This document shows, one piece after another, positions 14,131-26,036 of a DNA stretch of 64,000 bases. The stretch covers positions 556,195 through 620,194 of the forward strand of contig CAJFCJ010000004.1 of NCBI GenBank assembly GCA_904063045.1. The letters are read 5' to 3'. A program made the translations under genes and the position numbers. The notes beneath the pieces are model-generated. The model was not told where the DNA came from. It was given only the letters and a program-made list of their open reading frames with translations, and made no database searches. Each line of letters starts with the position of its first letter. Positions within the stretch are counted from its first letter, which is position 1. The stretch is from Dimorphilus gyrociliatus (lineage: Eukaryota; Annelida; Polychaeta; Dinophilidae).

Positions 14131-14940
14131 ATGACCAGAGGTTTGCTTAGTGAAAATCTTGAGAATCTGGATAATTTAAATTTTAAAGAAGGCTCAATAA
14201 ATAGGATTGAAAGGAACTGTACTAATTTAAGTCAAGATGAAGACGGAGACTCCCCTCTACATTTGAGCATTTACTTCCATAACGACAAAACATGTTGTAG
14301 ATTGATACCAAGTATTTCTAAGCAGTCTTTAAACTTGCAAAATAACTTAGGACAAACAGGTCTTCATATCGCAACGGTTTTAAATAAAGTAAATGTTGTA
14401 AAGGAATTAATTAGCAATGGTATTGAACAAGTATTAGTTGACTGTAATGGAAAAACTGCCTTTCACATTGCGTGCTCTATGAACAATATTGATTTAGTAA
14501 AAAGTTTGTCGGGAAAACATTTTAACAAATCACTTCTGCAGATAAGAGATTTTCAAGGAGACACAATTTTACATTCTGCTTTAAGGAGTAAGATAAGAAA
14601 AGAAATTTTACTATATTTAATAACCGAATTAGGAGCTGATGTGAATATGATAGACTCAAGAAGTGGAAGGAATATATTTCATATTCTTGCTGAAGAAGGA
14701 GATGTGATGTTGTTTCGACTTTTACATAGTTTGTCAAAATGTGCAAATTTTAGTCTTTTAACTTTCTCTGGACATTCAATCTATCAATTAGCTATTGGGT
14801 GGGAGAAGGAAGAAATAGCAGATTATCTCATTAAAATTGGTGCCGACGACGAACCATATCAAAGTACAGATGACGAGTACGAGTCCGAATCAGACGATAA
14901 TTTGGATAATTTCATAAATATGTCTACAAGGAAAAATTAA
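14131..14940 (+). CDS. IkB-like ankyrin-repeat protein (Cactus/NFKBIA-type)
   Basis: Single coding exon of 269 residues. The ankyrin domain runs from about residue 36 to 240 with roughly six repeats. It begins with DEDGDSPLHLSI, a near copy of the first ankyrin repeat of IkB-alpha and Cactus, and continues with NNLGQTGLHIA, DCNGKTAFHIA, DFQGDTILHSA, SRSGRNIFHIL and FSGHSIYQLAI. The C-terminus is acidic and Ser-rich (STDDEYESESDDNLDNF), like the PEST region of IkB. IkB proteins hold Rel/NF-kB dimers in the cytoplasm. The N-terminal 35 residues contain no DSGxxS phosphodegron. The ATG is preceded by a splice acceptor and the upstream sequence has stops in frame, so 14131 is the likely start. 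A nuclear IkB (Bcl3-like) role cannot be excluded. Confidence 0.8.
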   Translation: MTRGLLSENLENLDNLNFKEGSINRIERNCTNLSQDEDGDSPLHLSIYFHNDKTCCRLIPSISKQSLNLQNNLGQTGLHIATVLNKVNVVKELISNGIEQVLVDCNGKTAFHIACSMNNIDLVKSLSGKHFNKSLLQIRDFQGDTILHSALRSKIRKEILLYLITELGADVNMIDSRSGRNIFHILAEEGDVMLFRLLHSLSKCANFSLLTFSGHSIYQLAIGWEKEEIADYLIKIGADDEPYQSTDDEYESESDDNLDNFINMSTRKN

Positions 14941-15258
14941 CATAGAATAATGAAGTATGTTTTATATGATATTTCCTCAGTGAGAAACTTATCTGTGATG
15001 CTTGAACTGTTTTCTTATTAATATTAAAACTATTTAACTATTACAACATAATAGCTAAATTATTAACATAGTTTTTATTAAAAAAGAAAAAAAATGTGAT
15101 TTCCTAATATAATGAAACAACCAATTGTCATAATTTCTTAGTCAATAGTTATTAATCAATAAAACATATTAAGTATGGATTTTCATAAGGAAAAACCAAA
15201 AGAAAGGGAGTTTCTTCTTTGACAATCTTTAAATATTAGAAACAGATATGTAATTTGA
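14941..15258. other. Convergent intergenic region, IkB-like and INO80C
   Basis: A 318-bp AT-rich gap between two stop codons facing each other. It holds both 3' UTRs, with AATAAAAC (15159) usable for the + gene. Nothing else is recognised. Confidence 0.6.
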
Positions 15259-16369
15259 CTATGGAACAACTTGGCTAGCTTTTCTCAAACTTAAATAACC
15301 GCTTACAATATCTCCAGGAAGTAACTTGATTCTAGAATATTCTTCCTTATTTGAGAATCTTAATTTGCTTAATGGATCCATATATTTCGCCTAAATCCGA
15401 AAAAAAGTAATTAATTCTTCATGAATAATGAGAAAATCAAATTACTAACAGGAAAACCGGATAAGTCTGAAAACTTCGCGGGCGGAGCAAAAGAAGGTGG
15501 AACATCAATAGAAGAATCTGGGTGGGGGAAAAAACCAAAATGTTGTTATTAATTGAGTTCATGTAAAGTATCCCAAAGCCTCTTACATATTATTTGATCT
15601 GGATTAGTCAACATAGATCTCTCCATTGTAACGATCTGTTTTAAGCTTTTCCATATCCTAGAACGTTTTGAAGTACCAGTTCCTTTACAAGAATGCTAAA
15701 CAATAGTAAGGAAACACGAATTACTGATAAATATTTTTTCCAAGTGCAAATGTTTGATAGTTTATTGATTTTGTTGTCTTTTATTTACTTATTCTTTTAA
15801 TAAGAAGTAAAAGTGAAAAGTGATAATTTTTGACACGTACTCATTTTTTATGAGCCACATATCACGACCTATAGATAATCATATATCAGACATTATGATT
15901 CAATGTAAAATTTTCCAAAACTAATTGTTTACACATAACAACACGTGTATATGGCGAATTTTGGAAATTTCGATGTGTAAATGTGAATATGGGAGATAAT
16001 GGATAATTGACTGTATAAATAATAAGTTCCCAACTTAGCTGGTTAAAACTCACCACAAAATTAGGATTTTTGAATGGGAGTTTTTTCTTTTGAACTTCTT
16101 CGGTACATTCTTCTTCATTAATATCTTCTAAATTTATTGATTGACTATCAGTATCTTCTTTGTTAATATCTATTTCAATGTTTTCCTGCTTTTAAAGTTT
16201 TACTTGTATTATCGCTCACTCGATATCTAATAAATTACGCTAAACAAACCACTTCGGGAACTTTTTTCTTTTTAGACGTTGGCAGAGACACTCGAATTTT
16301 TGCTGCCTTTTTCCTTTTCTTTTTAGGTGGACTTGAAGTCCTATCGGCAGGGGAATTTCTAGTTGACAT
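15259..16369 (-). CDS. INO80C: INO80 complex subunit C (YL1 C-terminal domain)
   Basis: Subunit of the INO80 chromatin-remodelling complex (yeast Ies6), acting in nucleosome and H2A.Z exchange. Five exons join in phase: 16369-16250, 16188-16054, 15695-15587, 15517-15450 and 15390-15259, giving 187 residues. The N-terminus is very basic (PPKKKRKKAAKIRVSLP), resembling a nuclear localisation signal. Conserved family blocks are KKKLPFKNPNFVH, RIWKSLKQIV, YSSIDVPPSF and the YL1-C domain with DPLSKLRFSNKEEYSRIK and VVSGYLSLRKA-like sequence (here IVSGYLSLRKA), ending SQVVP. Exon 2 has tandem acceptors (AGCAG), so residue 41 may be optional. The donor of exon 4 is GTTAGT. The gene is read in the same direction as GON4L, about 0.9 kb downstream of it. 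Confidence 0.93.
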
Positions 16370-17274
16370 AAGAGATCATAAAAATGGTACCGCTTGAAAT
16401 TCCACTTAAAATTATTTTCTCAATTTTCTATTAAAAAGCTATTTTTATTTTTTTAAGGATTAAAAATAAAATATAAAAAAAAATTCATCTTCTATGAAAA
16501 AAAATTGTTTAGCAACCACCCCTGTTTATTTGACACGACAAAAAGTTTATGACTAATACAATGATGCTTTGTAATTTAAACGAGAGTTTTAGTCATTCGT
16601 TCCATAGTTCATATCTAAAAGATAAAAACAATTTATTATATAAGTCAAAAAAATTTCTATTCGTAATTTAATCGATAAGCTAATATCTTTGGGTTTTTCT
16701 AATCTCCGAGTGTGAAATTCCCAAGTCAACAATCGGTTGTGATCATATCATTTTGGATAAAAAAAAAATAGAGTAAAACACTTAGGCCTATTTTTTAAAA
16801 ATAATAATTTATGACGAGTTAAAACTAAAAATTTTTGTACTTTATTTATCTTGAATAGTAATTATATAGTTTACGACTTTCTCCACTAAATCCTTCCTTC
16901 CTCCTATAAAAGTCCAGAAAAAGTAAGAATACAGTCAAAAGTAATGCTTTAAAAAATTATGAAGGGAATATAATAAAAGTGGGGAAAGGAAGTAAAAAAG
17001 GCGAAAGAAATTTTATGTTCGTGTTCTTATGTCATAAATTAGATATACTTGTATTACTAACTTTTCATTATTTTTCAAGAAAATAGGGGATATATAGATT
17101 GGGATAGGTGGATGAATTATGCCTCATTTTTCTATATACAGTTTTAATAAATGCTTTATAATATCTAGATACTGTTTTCTGGTGCATTGGTGAAGGAATA
17201 AATATATCTTTGCATATGAAAAAATGGTAACGCAACTTGAAAGTGTAACAGTCTATACAAAAACACAATGCTTT
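16370..17274. other. Intergenic region, GON4L 3' end to INO80C 5' end
   Basis: About 0.9 kb of AT-rich sequence between two genes read to the left. It should contain the GON4L 3' UTR and the INO80C promoter. No coding frame with conserved features is seen. Confidence 0.55.
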
Positions 17275-20200
17275 TCAACTTGTGCTATCCTCATCGGTTT
17301 TTTTAAGTTTTTTAAATAGTTCTGCCATATATTGACATCTTTCAGCGATCTGAAATTAATATTAGATTAGAGGAATACTTTCCATTAATTAATAATTAAT
17401 ATAATTTACCGCGTGAGGATCTCTATTCATTTGTTGTGCTAGTAAAAAGAATACGCGAAACGAACAATCTTGGTGGTGTTTGCATGTTTCTAATATCAAT
17501 TTATCTTCTTCTCTTGTCCAGGCTGTGTTTGTAATCAAATAAATAGATTGATAAATAAACGTAAATTGTACATTGGAAAATAAAGCACGTACGTTCGTTT
17601 GACGGTTTTGGCATTTGTTGGGAAGTTGTGGTATTAGATTTTTCTTTATCATTATTCTCCGCTTCTACAGTTTCGGGTATATTATCTGCTCTTGGAACGC
17701 TAAATTGTGAATTATCAAGGTCGACTTCGCATGCTAGTGGAACGCTAAATTGTGTGTCGTCAAAATGAACTTCCTTTTTCTCACTCTCGTCCAATATATT
17801 TAAATGTTCGGCAAGCGAACTAAAATCTTTTGGAATAGAATTTTCAACTATTTCATTGTCTTCTTCATTGTCCCCCTCTAAACTATTTTCCAAGTCCATC
17901 TGGGAACAAACAGAATCTTCAGATGAGGAAGAATCATCACTCTTCTTGGAAGGACTATTATACACTATATTTACAGATTCCAATTTTCTATTTTTTTTCA
18001 AGTACAACTTCCCGTTTTTTGTAGATAAACCACAAGACAAACAATGTCGAAGTCTAACTGGTCCTTGGCCTTCGTGGCAAGTGCAATTGCACTTTTCAGA
18101 ACCTTTGACCTCCAAATCTTCATCCGGAGGACAAACAGCCGTTTCAAATTCATCTTCAGGATTGCTTTCTTCGAGATAAACATCTTCATATTCTTCGTCT
18201 CGAATATTTGATTTAGATAAATTGAATAAGGATTCAAAAGATTCAAGTAAACTTCTTTGCCCTTTTAAAAGCGATCTTATCTTCTCCTGTAGTTCTTTTT
18301 CGGTAATTTTCTTTGTAATTAATTTGTGAAAGGTTCGAAAAATTTTATGAAGGCTATAGGTTTGATTTTCAAACACAATCTACAATTGAATTGCGAAAAA
18401 TAGAGTATTATTACAAAAACTGATGTAGGGAAAAAGACAACTTACTTCGCATTTCCTAAGAAACAATCGAAACCTATGAATGAAGATGTAATCTTCGTAA
18501 CAATTACACTTAATAGCTTGAAAAGGTAACAAAAGAGCCGAAAAAAGTCGTACGATAGTAGGATAGTCAACAAATTTGGCTGACAATTCGCTATGAAGCT
18601 AATTAAGGAATTAGGCAAAATGTGAATATGAATGAATAAATGTACGTATATAATGGTTTACTTTTAATACTGATTCATTTTCCATTACTCTCGACTTATT
18701 GAACTTTACGCAAGCTTCCAATAATTCTTTAAATTTTTCACTTCCTGCCGTCGTTTGTACCAATTTACAGAGACCGACAACAAAAGATTTTTCTTTTTCA
18801 AGTTTCTAAGCACAAAACGAGTTTTTATTATGTTTATTTTTAGGAATTCAAAATATAATTTGAATAATATATATACTAACATTTGGGTCTTTGTCTAATA
18901 ATTCGTCGTCCATTATTTTTTTAGCTATCTCTTGTTTCAATTTACTATTAATGTCCTTTTTAGTTTGTTCGCTGAAAAGATAATTAACTTTATTCTATAC
19001 GAGTACAATAGCATTTTCTTACATTTGTGTGTTTTCCTTAGGATCAATATTCTCAACGTCTTCGCAATCCTTTTCTTCGACTTTTTCTTCAACCGTTTCC
19101 TTTAACTCTTTCTTTTCTATAGATAACAATTTCCTTTTAGCTTTATCAGTCAAGCGTTTGGCTATAACTTTTGCAGGAGATAAATTCTTTTTTGGTGAGA
19201 ATGACTTTAAACCCAGTTTCGGAGGAGTACGGTCTCCAATTAATAATGAGGCAACGCTTAATAAAAATGGGCTTTCCTCCTCTTCTTCGTCCTCCTCTTC
19301 ATCTTCTTCTGCGTCTTCCTCATCTTCGTCTTCATCATCCTCTTCCATTTTCATTTCTTGAGTTTCACCAGCAGCATTTGCCTCTCCGGGATCCTCTTCA
19401 TCGCTCGATTCACTACTTAAAGTCATACCCAAATTAGTATAATCTCCATCGATTTTGTCAACAACTTCCGGTGTTTTAGCTTGAGTGTCTTTCGGTGAAG
19501 TTGACAGAGATGCCTAAAACAACAGTGTGTGACGCAAATATAAATAATTAAAAGGAAGAAATTAAACATACACTTTGCTGCTGAATAGTCGCTTCTTTTT
19601 CCGGTGAGGATTCTGGAGTATTTAATATATCTATACTTTGATATTCTGGAGTTGGGGGAACTGGAAGGCTTTCTGTATCCATACATTCTACACTATTTTC
19701 CTTCTTAATTACACTATCTTTAGAATCATTAACAGGATCTTCCAATTTTACTTTAACCTCTCCTTCAATACCACAGGCGGCAGCACATGCTTGTAAAAGA
19801 TCACAGCCCTTATCCATATTTGTAATTGCAGTTTTAGCCGGTGAGTCAAGTAATATAATTTGTGAAGAAGGAGGCCTATTTTGAGCAGTACCGAAAGGAA
19901 TTAGATAAGTAGTTTCAGGAGGTTTCTGTTTTTCTTGAATGAGTATAACTCTACAAAAAACTTAATGTTACTGTCAATCAAGTATAAAAGAAGAAAAAAC
20001 GAATTATTCATCATTTCAATTCTAAATAACTTACACCGGTTGTTGAATTTTTGGTTGGAGTTTAAGTTTTGTATCCTTTTTATCTGAAGATTCTTTCACA
20101 TCTCTTTTACTTTTCATTTGTTTATATTTCTATTGAAAAAAAATGTATAAGAGACTAATATGGAGGAATATAAATATAATTGTCTATTTACCAAACACCA

Positions 20201-23200
20201 TTTAGGACCTATTGTGCTTATCGCAGAATTATTAATCGGGGCAACAATGCTGGCTAGTTCCGTTGGTCTTGGATAGTCTGGCAGTCTTCCTTCCTTTATA
20301 TATAGAGCTACAGCATTATTCACTCGCGTTGTCCTTTCAGAATTAAGGACTTCTATATGATTCCTAATACATTCCCCACTAATAGTTGGCATGAGATAGT
20401 CCGATATTAATTTGCAGCTTTCCAATTGTTCATTATGAAAATTACTCATTTCTGATATGGCTATTGCTAATAAACTAAAATAAAAAAAAAGTATAATACA
20501 ATAAAAAAACAAAACCCAAAGACAAAAATGTACTAACTGATCTTCAGCATGAGTAAAATGTTTCTTTTTCGTACTTGTATTCTTTCCGCTCGTTTCAGGT
20601 ATTTCATAATTTTTCGATGGTAACAAATCCAAATGCACAAAGGCTTGACTATTCATAAAAATGTCCTTTTGTCTTGCAGATAAAACTTGTTTATATCTCT
20701 TCAATTCATTCTCGCAAGGAAAATAAGTATCAACTTCACAAACTTCTAATGCTGCTTTTAAATTCCCAGGTATAAAAAATGAAGCCGAAATATTGTTAAT
20801 TTGCATAAATTGTTCACCAAGTAATTGTAATTCGAGCTAATAAAAAAAATCAAATAAATTACTTCATTGAAGTTATAAATTAATTGAATAAGTTCATAAT
20901 TACTAAAAATGTCTTAGAATTAATTGCACTTGATTCAAAATGTTTCGATCCAGCCGTTAAGACAAAAGTCTGAGCTAAAATTTGAACATGCTGAAAAAAA
21001 TATTCTTATAGCAAATAGCTAATAGATATTTAAAGAGTTTTAGTATACCTTTTGCATCTGATGCATAAGCTGCCGACCTTGATGGTGTGTTAGAGAGAAT
21101 ACTAGTCTTGGTTTCACTGGCTTACTCTTTTCTTTATCTTCGGCGATTAAATCTTTACCCAAATTATTTTTTATCTCAATTAAATCCTTCAAACGCATAC
21201 TTCCAATATTCTTATTTAGGCTGTTTGAACGTAATAAAAGGTAAAAAACGGTTTTCTAATAAACTAGTTCAATAGTTACCGTGTTAAATCAAATTCTTTT
21301 TTCGTTTCGATCGTATTCACTTCTTGTTCAGCTTTAACCTCTTCATTTTGATCGGTAAAAGTTTTTTCAATATCTTGTCCATCCTCCGATACTAAATCAC
21401 TAAATATTTCATCAATCAAGTCCGAAACCTCTTGTTCTGTTGAGAAAAATTGAAGAAAGAAATATTTCGACTTATTACTTATTGTAAAAACGAACTTGGA
21501 ATTTTCACTGCTTTGTCACTACGAAATTCTTCAGTTTCATCATCTGATTCATCCATTTCTTTCATTACATTAAATTCTTCATCGTCCTCCTCCTCATTCG
21601 TTACATCCATTTTAGGGTCCTTACTTAAATTTGTCAAAAATCTTAACCAATCTGGATTACTATCCGTAGATAAATCATATAAATCTGGAGTAACATCTGG
21701 TGCTAGGAAAGAAGCTTCTATTTCACTTAAATCGCATTCTGTTAGAGGATGCTTAGATCTTGTACGTTTGGCTATTGTGGGAACTTCCTAAAATTTATGA
21801 GAAAAGGAAACAAGAGTTATTTTATACTTCAAATTCAGAAGAATTTACAACAGTTTGAAAATATAAGAACAGTTAACATCTTAACAAAGAATATAATATA
21901 TAACATTATTATTATATAATATTAGCTTTTTAACAGTGTAATTTACTATCTGTACACATCTTCGACTCACTTTCGACAAACGAGTAACATTCATGTCCAT
22001 ATTCTTAAGTGGTTATTAAAAAATTTAAAAATGAATTATAAAAAAAGACTACAAAATCTTACCTGAGAATCTTCAGTCGCTGTCTTAGGAGTCATGACTT
22101 GATTTTGAGGTGATCCTAAATCCGCTACCGAACTTTTACTATCTATATCACTTTCTTCTTCCGACTAGTAAGAATATTATTATTAGATACAAAAAGCAAA
22201 AAGCAACATATTGTCTCACATCATGACTAGGCTCGTAAACTTGGTCGTTGTCATCGTCATCGTCAAGGGCATAATCTAACAGAGATTTTTCAATTTCTTC
22301 GTTGATCCAATCTGATGATTGTCCTACCGGCTGCTGACCATCTTGAGCCCTATATTTAAACTTGGCTCTAGTCATCTTAGGTTCAAACAGAGCATCATAG
22401 AGAGAATCTATATTTTCTTCCTCCTCTTGAATACAATTAACCTGTTTCGAAATGGCCTCTCTGACATTTTCCAGAATGTTAGTCTTCTCTAGTTCCTAAA
22501 ATAAATAGGTTGAATATTAGTTTCTTTCTTCAATTCGATTATGAAAACGGCTAAAAAGTCTATTACTTACATGTACAATTGTAGTTGCATTCCTTTTCGA
22601 TATATTATACTTCTTTTGAGTATTCTCTAAAACTTTTGTTATGTTTTCGATTATTGACATATCAACTTCTCCAAATTCCTCATCATAGCTATCTAATTTC
22701 TCGTCATCTTCATCTTCCTCGTCCTCCTCTTCCCATTCATCGTCATCGTCCTCGTCATCCTGATCGTTGATTATACTTTCTGCCATTTCCTTTCCTTTTT
22801 CTATTAATAACTTATCTTCGGAATTTTCTCTTTGAGTTTGACTGAGACCTGGTTCTGGTGGAGTAACCATTATTTTTTTAGGAGTAGGTTGTTCATCAGG
22901 CGACAAATTCAACTTTCTCTTAACCGTTTTTCTTGGCGATGAGTAGAAAGCTGATTTTTTCAACGAGGATTTGGGTGTTTTTAGACCGGATTTCCTATTG
23001 CTTCTTACTGGTGTTCTGGATTTAGATCCACTTTTTCTGGGTGTTTTTACCCGTCGAACAGGTGTTTTCAGGCCCTGAGATTCCTTACTGAAGGAGGATA
23101 ACTGACTAATGATATTTTCAAAGGACGGATCATTTTGAGGAGTTTTTGACTTTCCAGTAGTGGGAGATGTTTCTAGTACTTCAGGAGTTTTCTCAGCAGT

Positions 23201-23341
23201 TTCTGGTTGGGCGATTTCTACAGGAATTATCTTTGAATCGGAACTTGGCGAAGATTCTACCCAAGCTTCATCAGCATCTACATTTCGAAATCTAGGATTT
23301 TTCTTTGGAGTCCTGACACTATTTTTCGTAGGTGTTTCCAT
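17275..23341 (-). CDS. GON4L: GON-4-like protein (GON4L), PAH and SANT domains
   Basis: Nuclear transcriptional corepressor related to C. elegans GON-4 and vertebrate GON4L/YY1AP1. Eighteen exons join in phase: 23341-22571, 22495-22220, 22164-22063, 21787-21496, 21436-21280, 21220-21049, 20990-20904, 20836-20538, 20474-20192, 20129-20035, 19950-19572, 19513-19023, 18971-18881, 18805-18662, 18598-18446, 18379-17593, 17522-17410 and 17349-17275, giving about 1,588 residues (human about 2,240). The N-terminus is rich in Thr-Pro/basic motifs, followed by acidic runs. The central conserved GON4L region has RQLMHQMQKHVQILAQTFVL and EDHLLAIAISEM. A PAH-like helical region (about residues 1185-1320) and a Cys/His cluster (CNCTCHEG to HCLSC) follow. 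A SANT/Myb-like domain starts PWTREEDKLILETC near residue 1527 and ends the protein. Long acidic runs appear in three exons. In vertebrates the protein binds HDAC1, Sin3 and YY1. Confidence 0.92.
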
Positions 23342-23967
23342 AATTTACGACATATTAGAAAGTGGAAAACTATAAATCTTCCATTGATGCTCAATCGAAT
23401 AAAGAGAATAACGCGAATCCAATATTATTCAAATAAAACATAAGTAAAACATTCCTAATTTTTTATACCAATTTTCGTGAAATTTTTAGAGAAACGACAG
23501 GAACGTAGAGTGGTACCTGACCCAGAAATTTCTGACACTTGACTTTTCTGCAACATTAAGAATAAAAAATATTGCAATTGAAAACACTTTTTATATCTAT
23601 ATTTTAATCATACAAAATAGTAGGAAATTCTAATATGAACCACAATTTCCTTAGATGTGCTAGAAGACGTAAACTTGTTGATACATTTTTAGTGAACTTT
23701 TTAAGTGCTATAAAATAAATCAAAGGAAAAGTTTTCAATACTAAAATAATAAAAATAACAGATATTCTAATATTTATACAAGTTCAAAAATTATAAGAAG
23801 CTTAGCGTTTTCCATACGAAATTAATACATTAAAAAAGCATAAAAACTTATTTTATTATCATAAAATAATTTTTCGAGAAATTTTCTCTAACAATCCGAA
23901 CATCTTACCAGTTTTTATTCTCGGCTCATATAAACGTGACTGATACACATGTAAGATTTCTTGAAAC
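23342..23967. promoter_or_regulatory. Divergent promoter region, GON4L (-) and ADSL (+)
   Basis: A 626-bp gap between opposed start codons. It is AT-rich with no coding frame, and must hold both 5' UTRs and promoters. I recognise no specific factor site with confidence. Confidence 0.5.
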
Positions 23968-25891
23968 ATGGAGCTAACTGAAGAAGAGCTTGCTAAATAC
24001 GAGACATATCGTAAATATAGATCACCGTTAACGGCCAGATATGCTAGTAGGGAGATGTCAGAAAATTTTGGTGAATTGAAAAAATTTATCACTTGGCGAA
24101 GGCTATGGTTATGGCTTGCCGAAGCAGAGAAGGTCTGAGTTAAAACTTTAATTTTCCAAATTATCTTCTTTGTTTCATCATCAGGAGGTTGGTCTAAAAA
24201 TTAACGTTGACGGTAAGATGAGAGGAATTACCGATGATGAAATACAAGAGCTAAAGGACAACTTGAAAAATATTGACTTTGAAATGGCAAAGTCAGAGGA
24301 AAGAAAAAGAAAACACGATGTAATGGCCCATGTTCATACTTATGCAGCAGCATGCCCGAAAGCAGGCGCTATTATTCACTTAGGTACAATATCCTCTTTT
24401 TACAATTTAAAACATGTGCTATAAATTTGATTGTTGGTGTAAATTTTCACAGGCGCAACGTCCGCGTATGTTGGAGACAATACGGACTTAATCCTTATGA
24501 GGGATGGAATAAATATTCTATTACCAAAGTTGGCCAGATGCATTGATAGATTGAAAAATACTGCTATAAAATATAAAGACCAACCAACATTGGGATTGAC
24601 ACATTTACAGTAATTAAAATCTTGATAAATATAGCGCAAAACTTAAAAAGTATACTATTTTCATTAGACCGGCTCAACTTACAACTGTTGGGAAAAGATG
24701 TTGTCTTTGGCTTCAGGACTTTTTAATGGATCTCCGCAATTTCCAGAGGGTCAGAGATGATATAAAATTTCGAGGAGTGAAAGGTACCACTGGTACCCAG
24801 GCAAGTTTTTTGGAATTGTTTGATGGCGATCATGATAAAGTTGATAATATTGATGAAATAGTGACAAAGAAAGCTGGTATGAAAAGGTAAAATTGCCTGA
24901 AATAAGCATTGAATAATTACTTTTATAATTCCTTTTTACTTAGTGCTTTCATAATATGCGGCCAAACTTATACAAGAAAAGTTGATGTCGACTGCGTTAA
25001 TGCTCTAGCTTCTTTTGGCTCTTCAGTTCATAAGGTGAGAACAGATTTATATCGTTTTTCGTGTATCCAATACAAGCGTCTATAAAGTTTCCAAATATTA
25101 ACTTTTAGTATATTTATGGTAATTTCTCTTTTGCTTTGCAGATGTGCACAGACATTAGAATACTTGCGAATATGAAAGAAATGGAAGAACCCTTCGATAA
25201 AGATCAAATAGGATCATCAGCAATGGCGTACAAAAGAAATCCAATGCGCTCGGAGAGATGTTGTAGTTTGGCTAGACATTTATGCAGTCTGGTGCAAGAT
25301 ACTATGCACACTCATTCTGTCCAATGGATGGAAAGATCTCTCGATGATAGCGCAAACAGACGACTTTCACTACCAGAAGCTTTTTTAATTTCTGATATTC
25401 TACTAGAAATTATACAAAATATAAGCGAAGGATTAGTTGTTTATCCGAAAAGAATAATGCAACGAATTAGCGAAGAATTACCATTCATGGCTACTGAAAA
25501 TATAATAATGGCCATGGTCAAAAAACAACAAGATAGACAGGAATGTCATGAAGAAATAAGAAAGCTTAGTCAGGAAGCTGCTTATGTCGTTAAAGTTGAA
25601 GGAGGTAGAAACGATTTAATTGAGGTACATATTGTTGAAGGTTTTTTATTCAAAGAGAATGTTTTATTTTTTATAACTATCAATTAAATACCATCCTCTT
25701 CTCTATCACAGCGTATTAAGGCCTCAAGTTATTTCAAGCCCATTCATGACGAATTAGACAGTTTACTTGACCCAGCTACCTTTATTGGACGGGCTCCAGA
25801 GCAAGTAGTAAAGTTTATAGAATCTGAAGTTGACCCAGCTTTGAAACAATATCAAAATGATCTGGAAGGAAAGTCAGAGTTTTCTGTCTAA
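23968..25891 (+). CDS. ADSL: Adenylosuccinate lyase
   Basis: Purine-synthesis enzyme that removes fumarate from SAICAR (making AICAR) and from adenylosuccinate (making AMP); a cytosolic homotetramer of the fumarase/aspartase superfamily. Seven exons join in phase: 23968-24132, 24185-24383, 24453-24609, 24668-24886, 24944-25034, 25142-25624 and 25712-25891, giving 497 residues (human 484). Visible active-site blocks are [11 protein letters not shown], the [13 protein letters not shown] block crossing a splice junction, LTHLQPAQ with the catalytic His, and the flexible signature loop [11 protein letters not shown] with the catalytic Ser. The region from SPLTARYAS onward matches the animal enzyme throughout. 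Introns are 51-107 bp. An AATAAA at 25993 lies past the stop. I see no missing catalytic residue. Confidence 0.97.
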
Positions 25892-26036
25892 AAGTTGTTG
25901 GCCGTAACGAATGCTATATTTCATCAACCTAAATTTCGAATAATAGGTTGAATTATTAGTGTCCGATTGTAGAAAAGGCTAATACCAAAATGAATAAAAT
26001 AGGCACAAAAATTGAGCAGTATTTGAATTTTCTTCT

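Noticed and set aside
17068-17268. A 66-codon - strand frame just after the GON4L stop
   Set aside because: Lies in the GON4L 3' UTR, with no link to the gene frame and no conserved feature.
19029-19437. + strand frames rich in Ser or Leu/Pro opposite GON4L exon 12
   Set aside because: Antisense shadows of the acidic Asp/Glu run of GON4L, which is supported by joined exons on the - strand.
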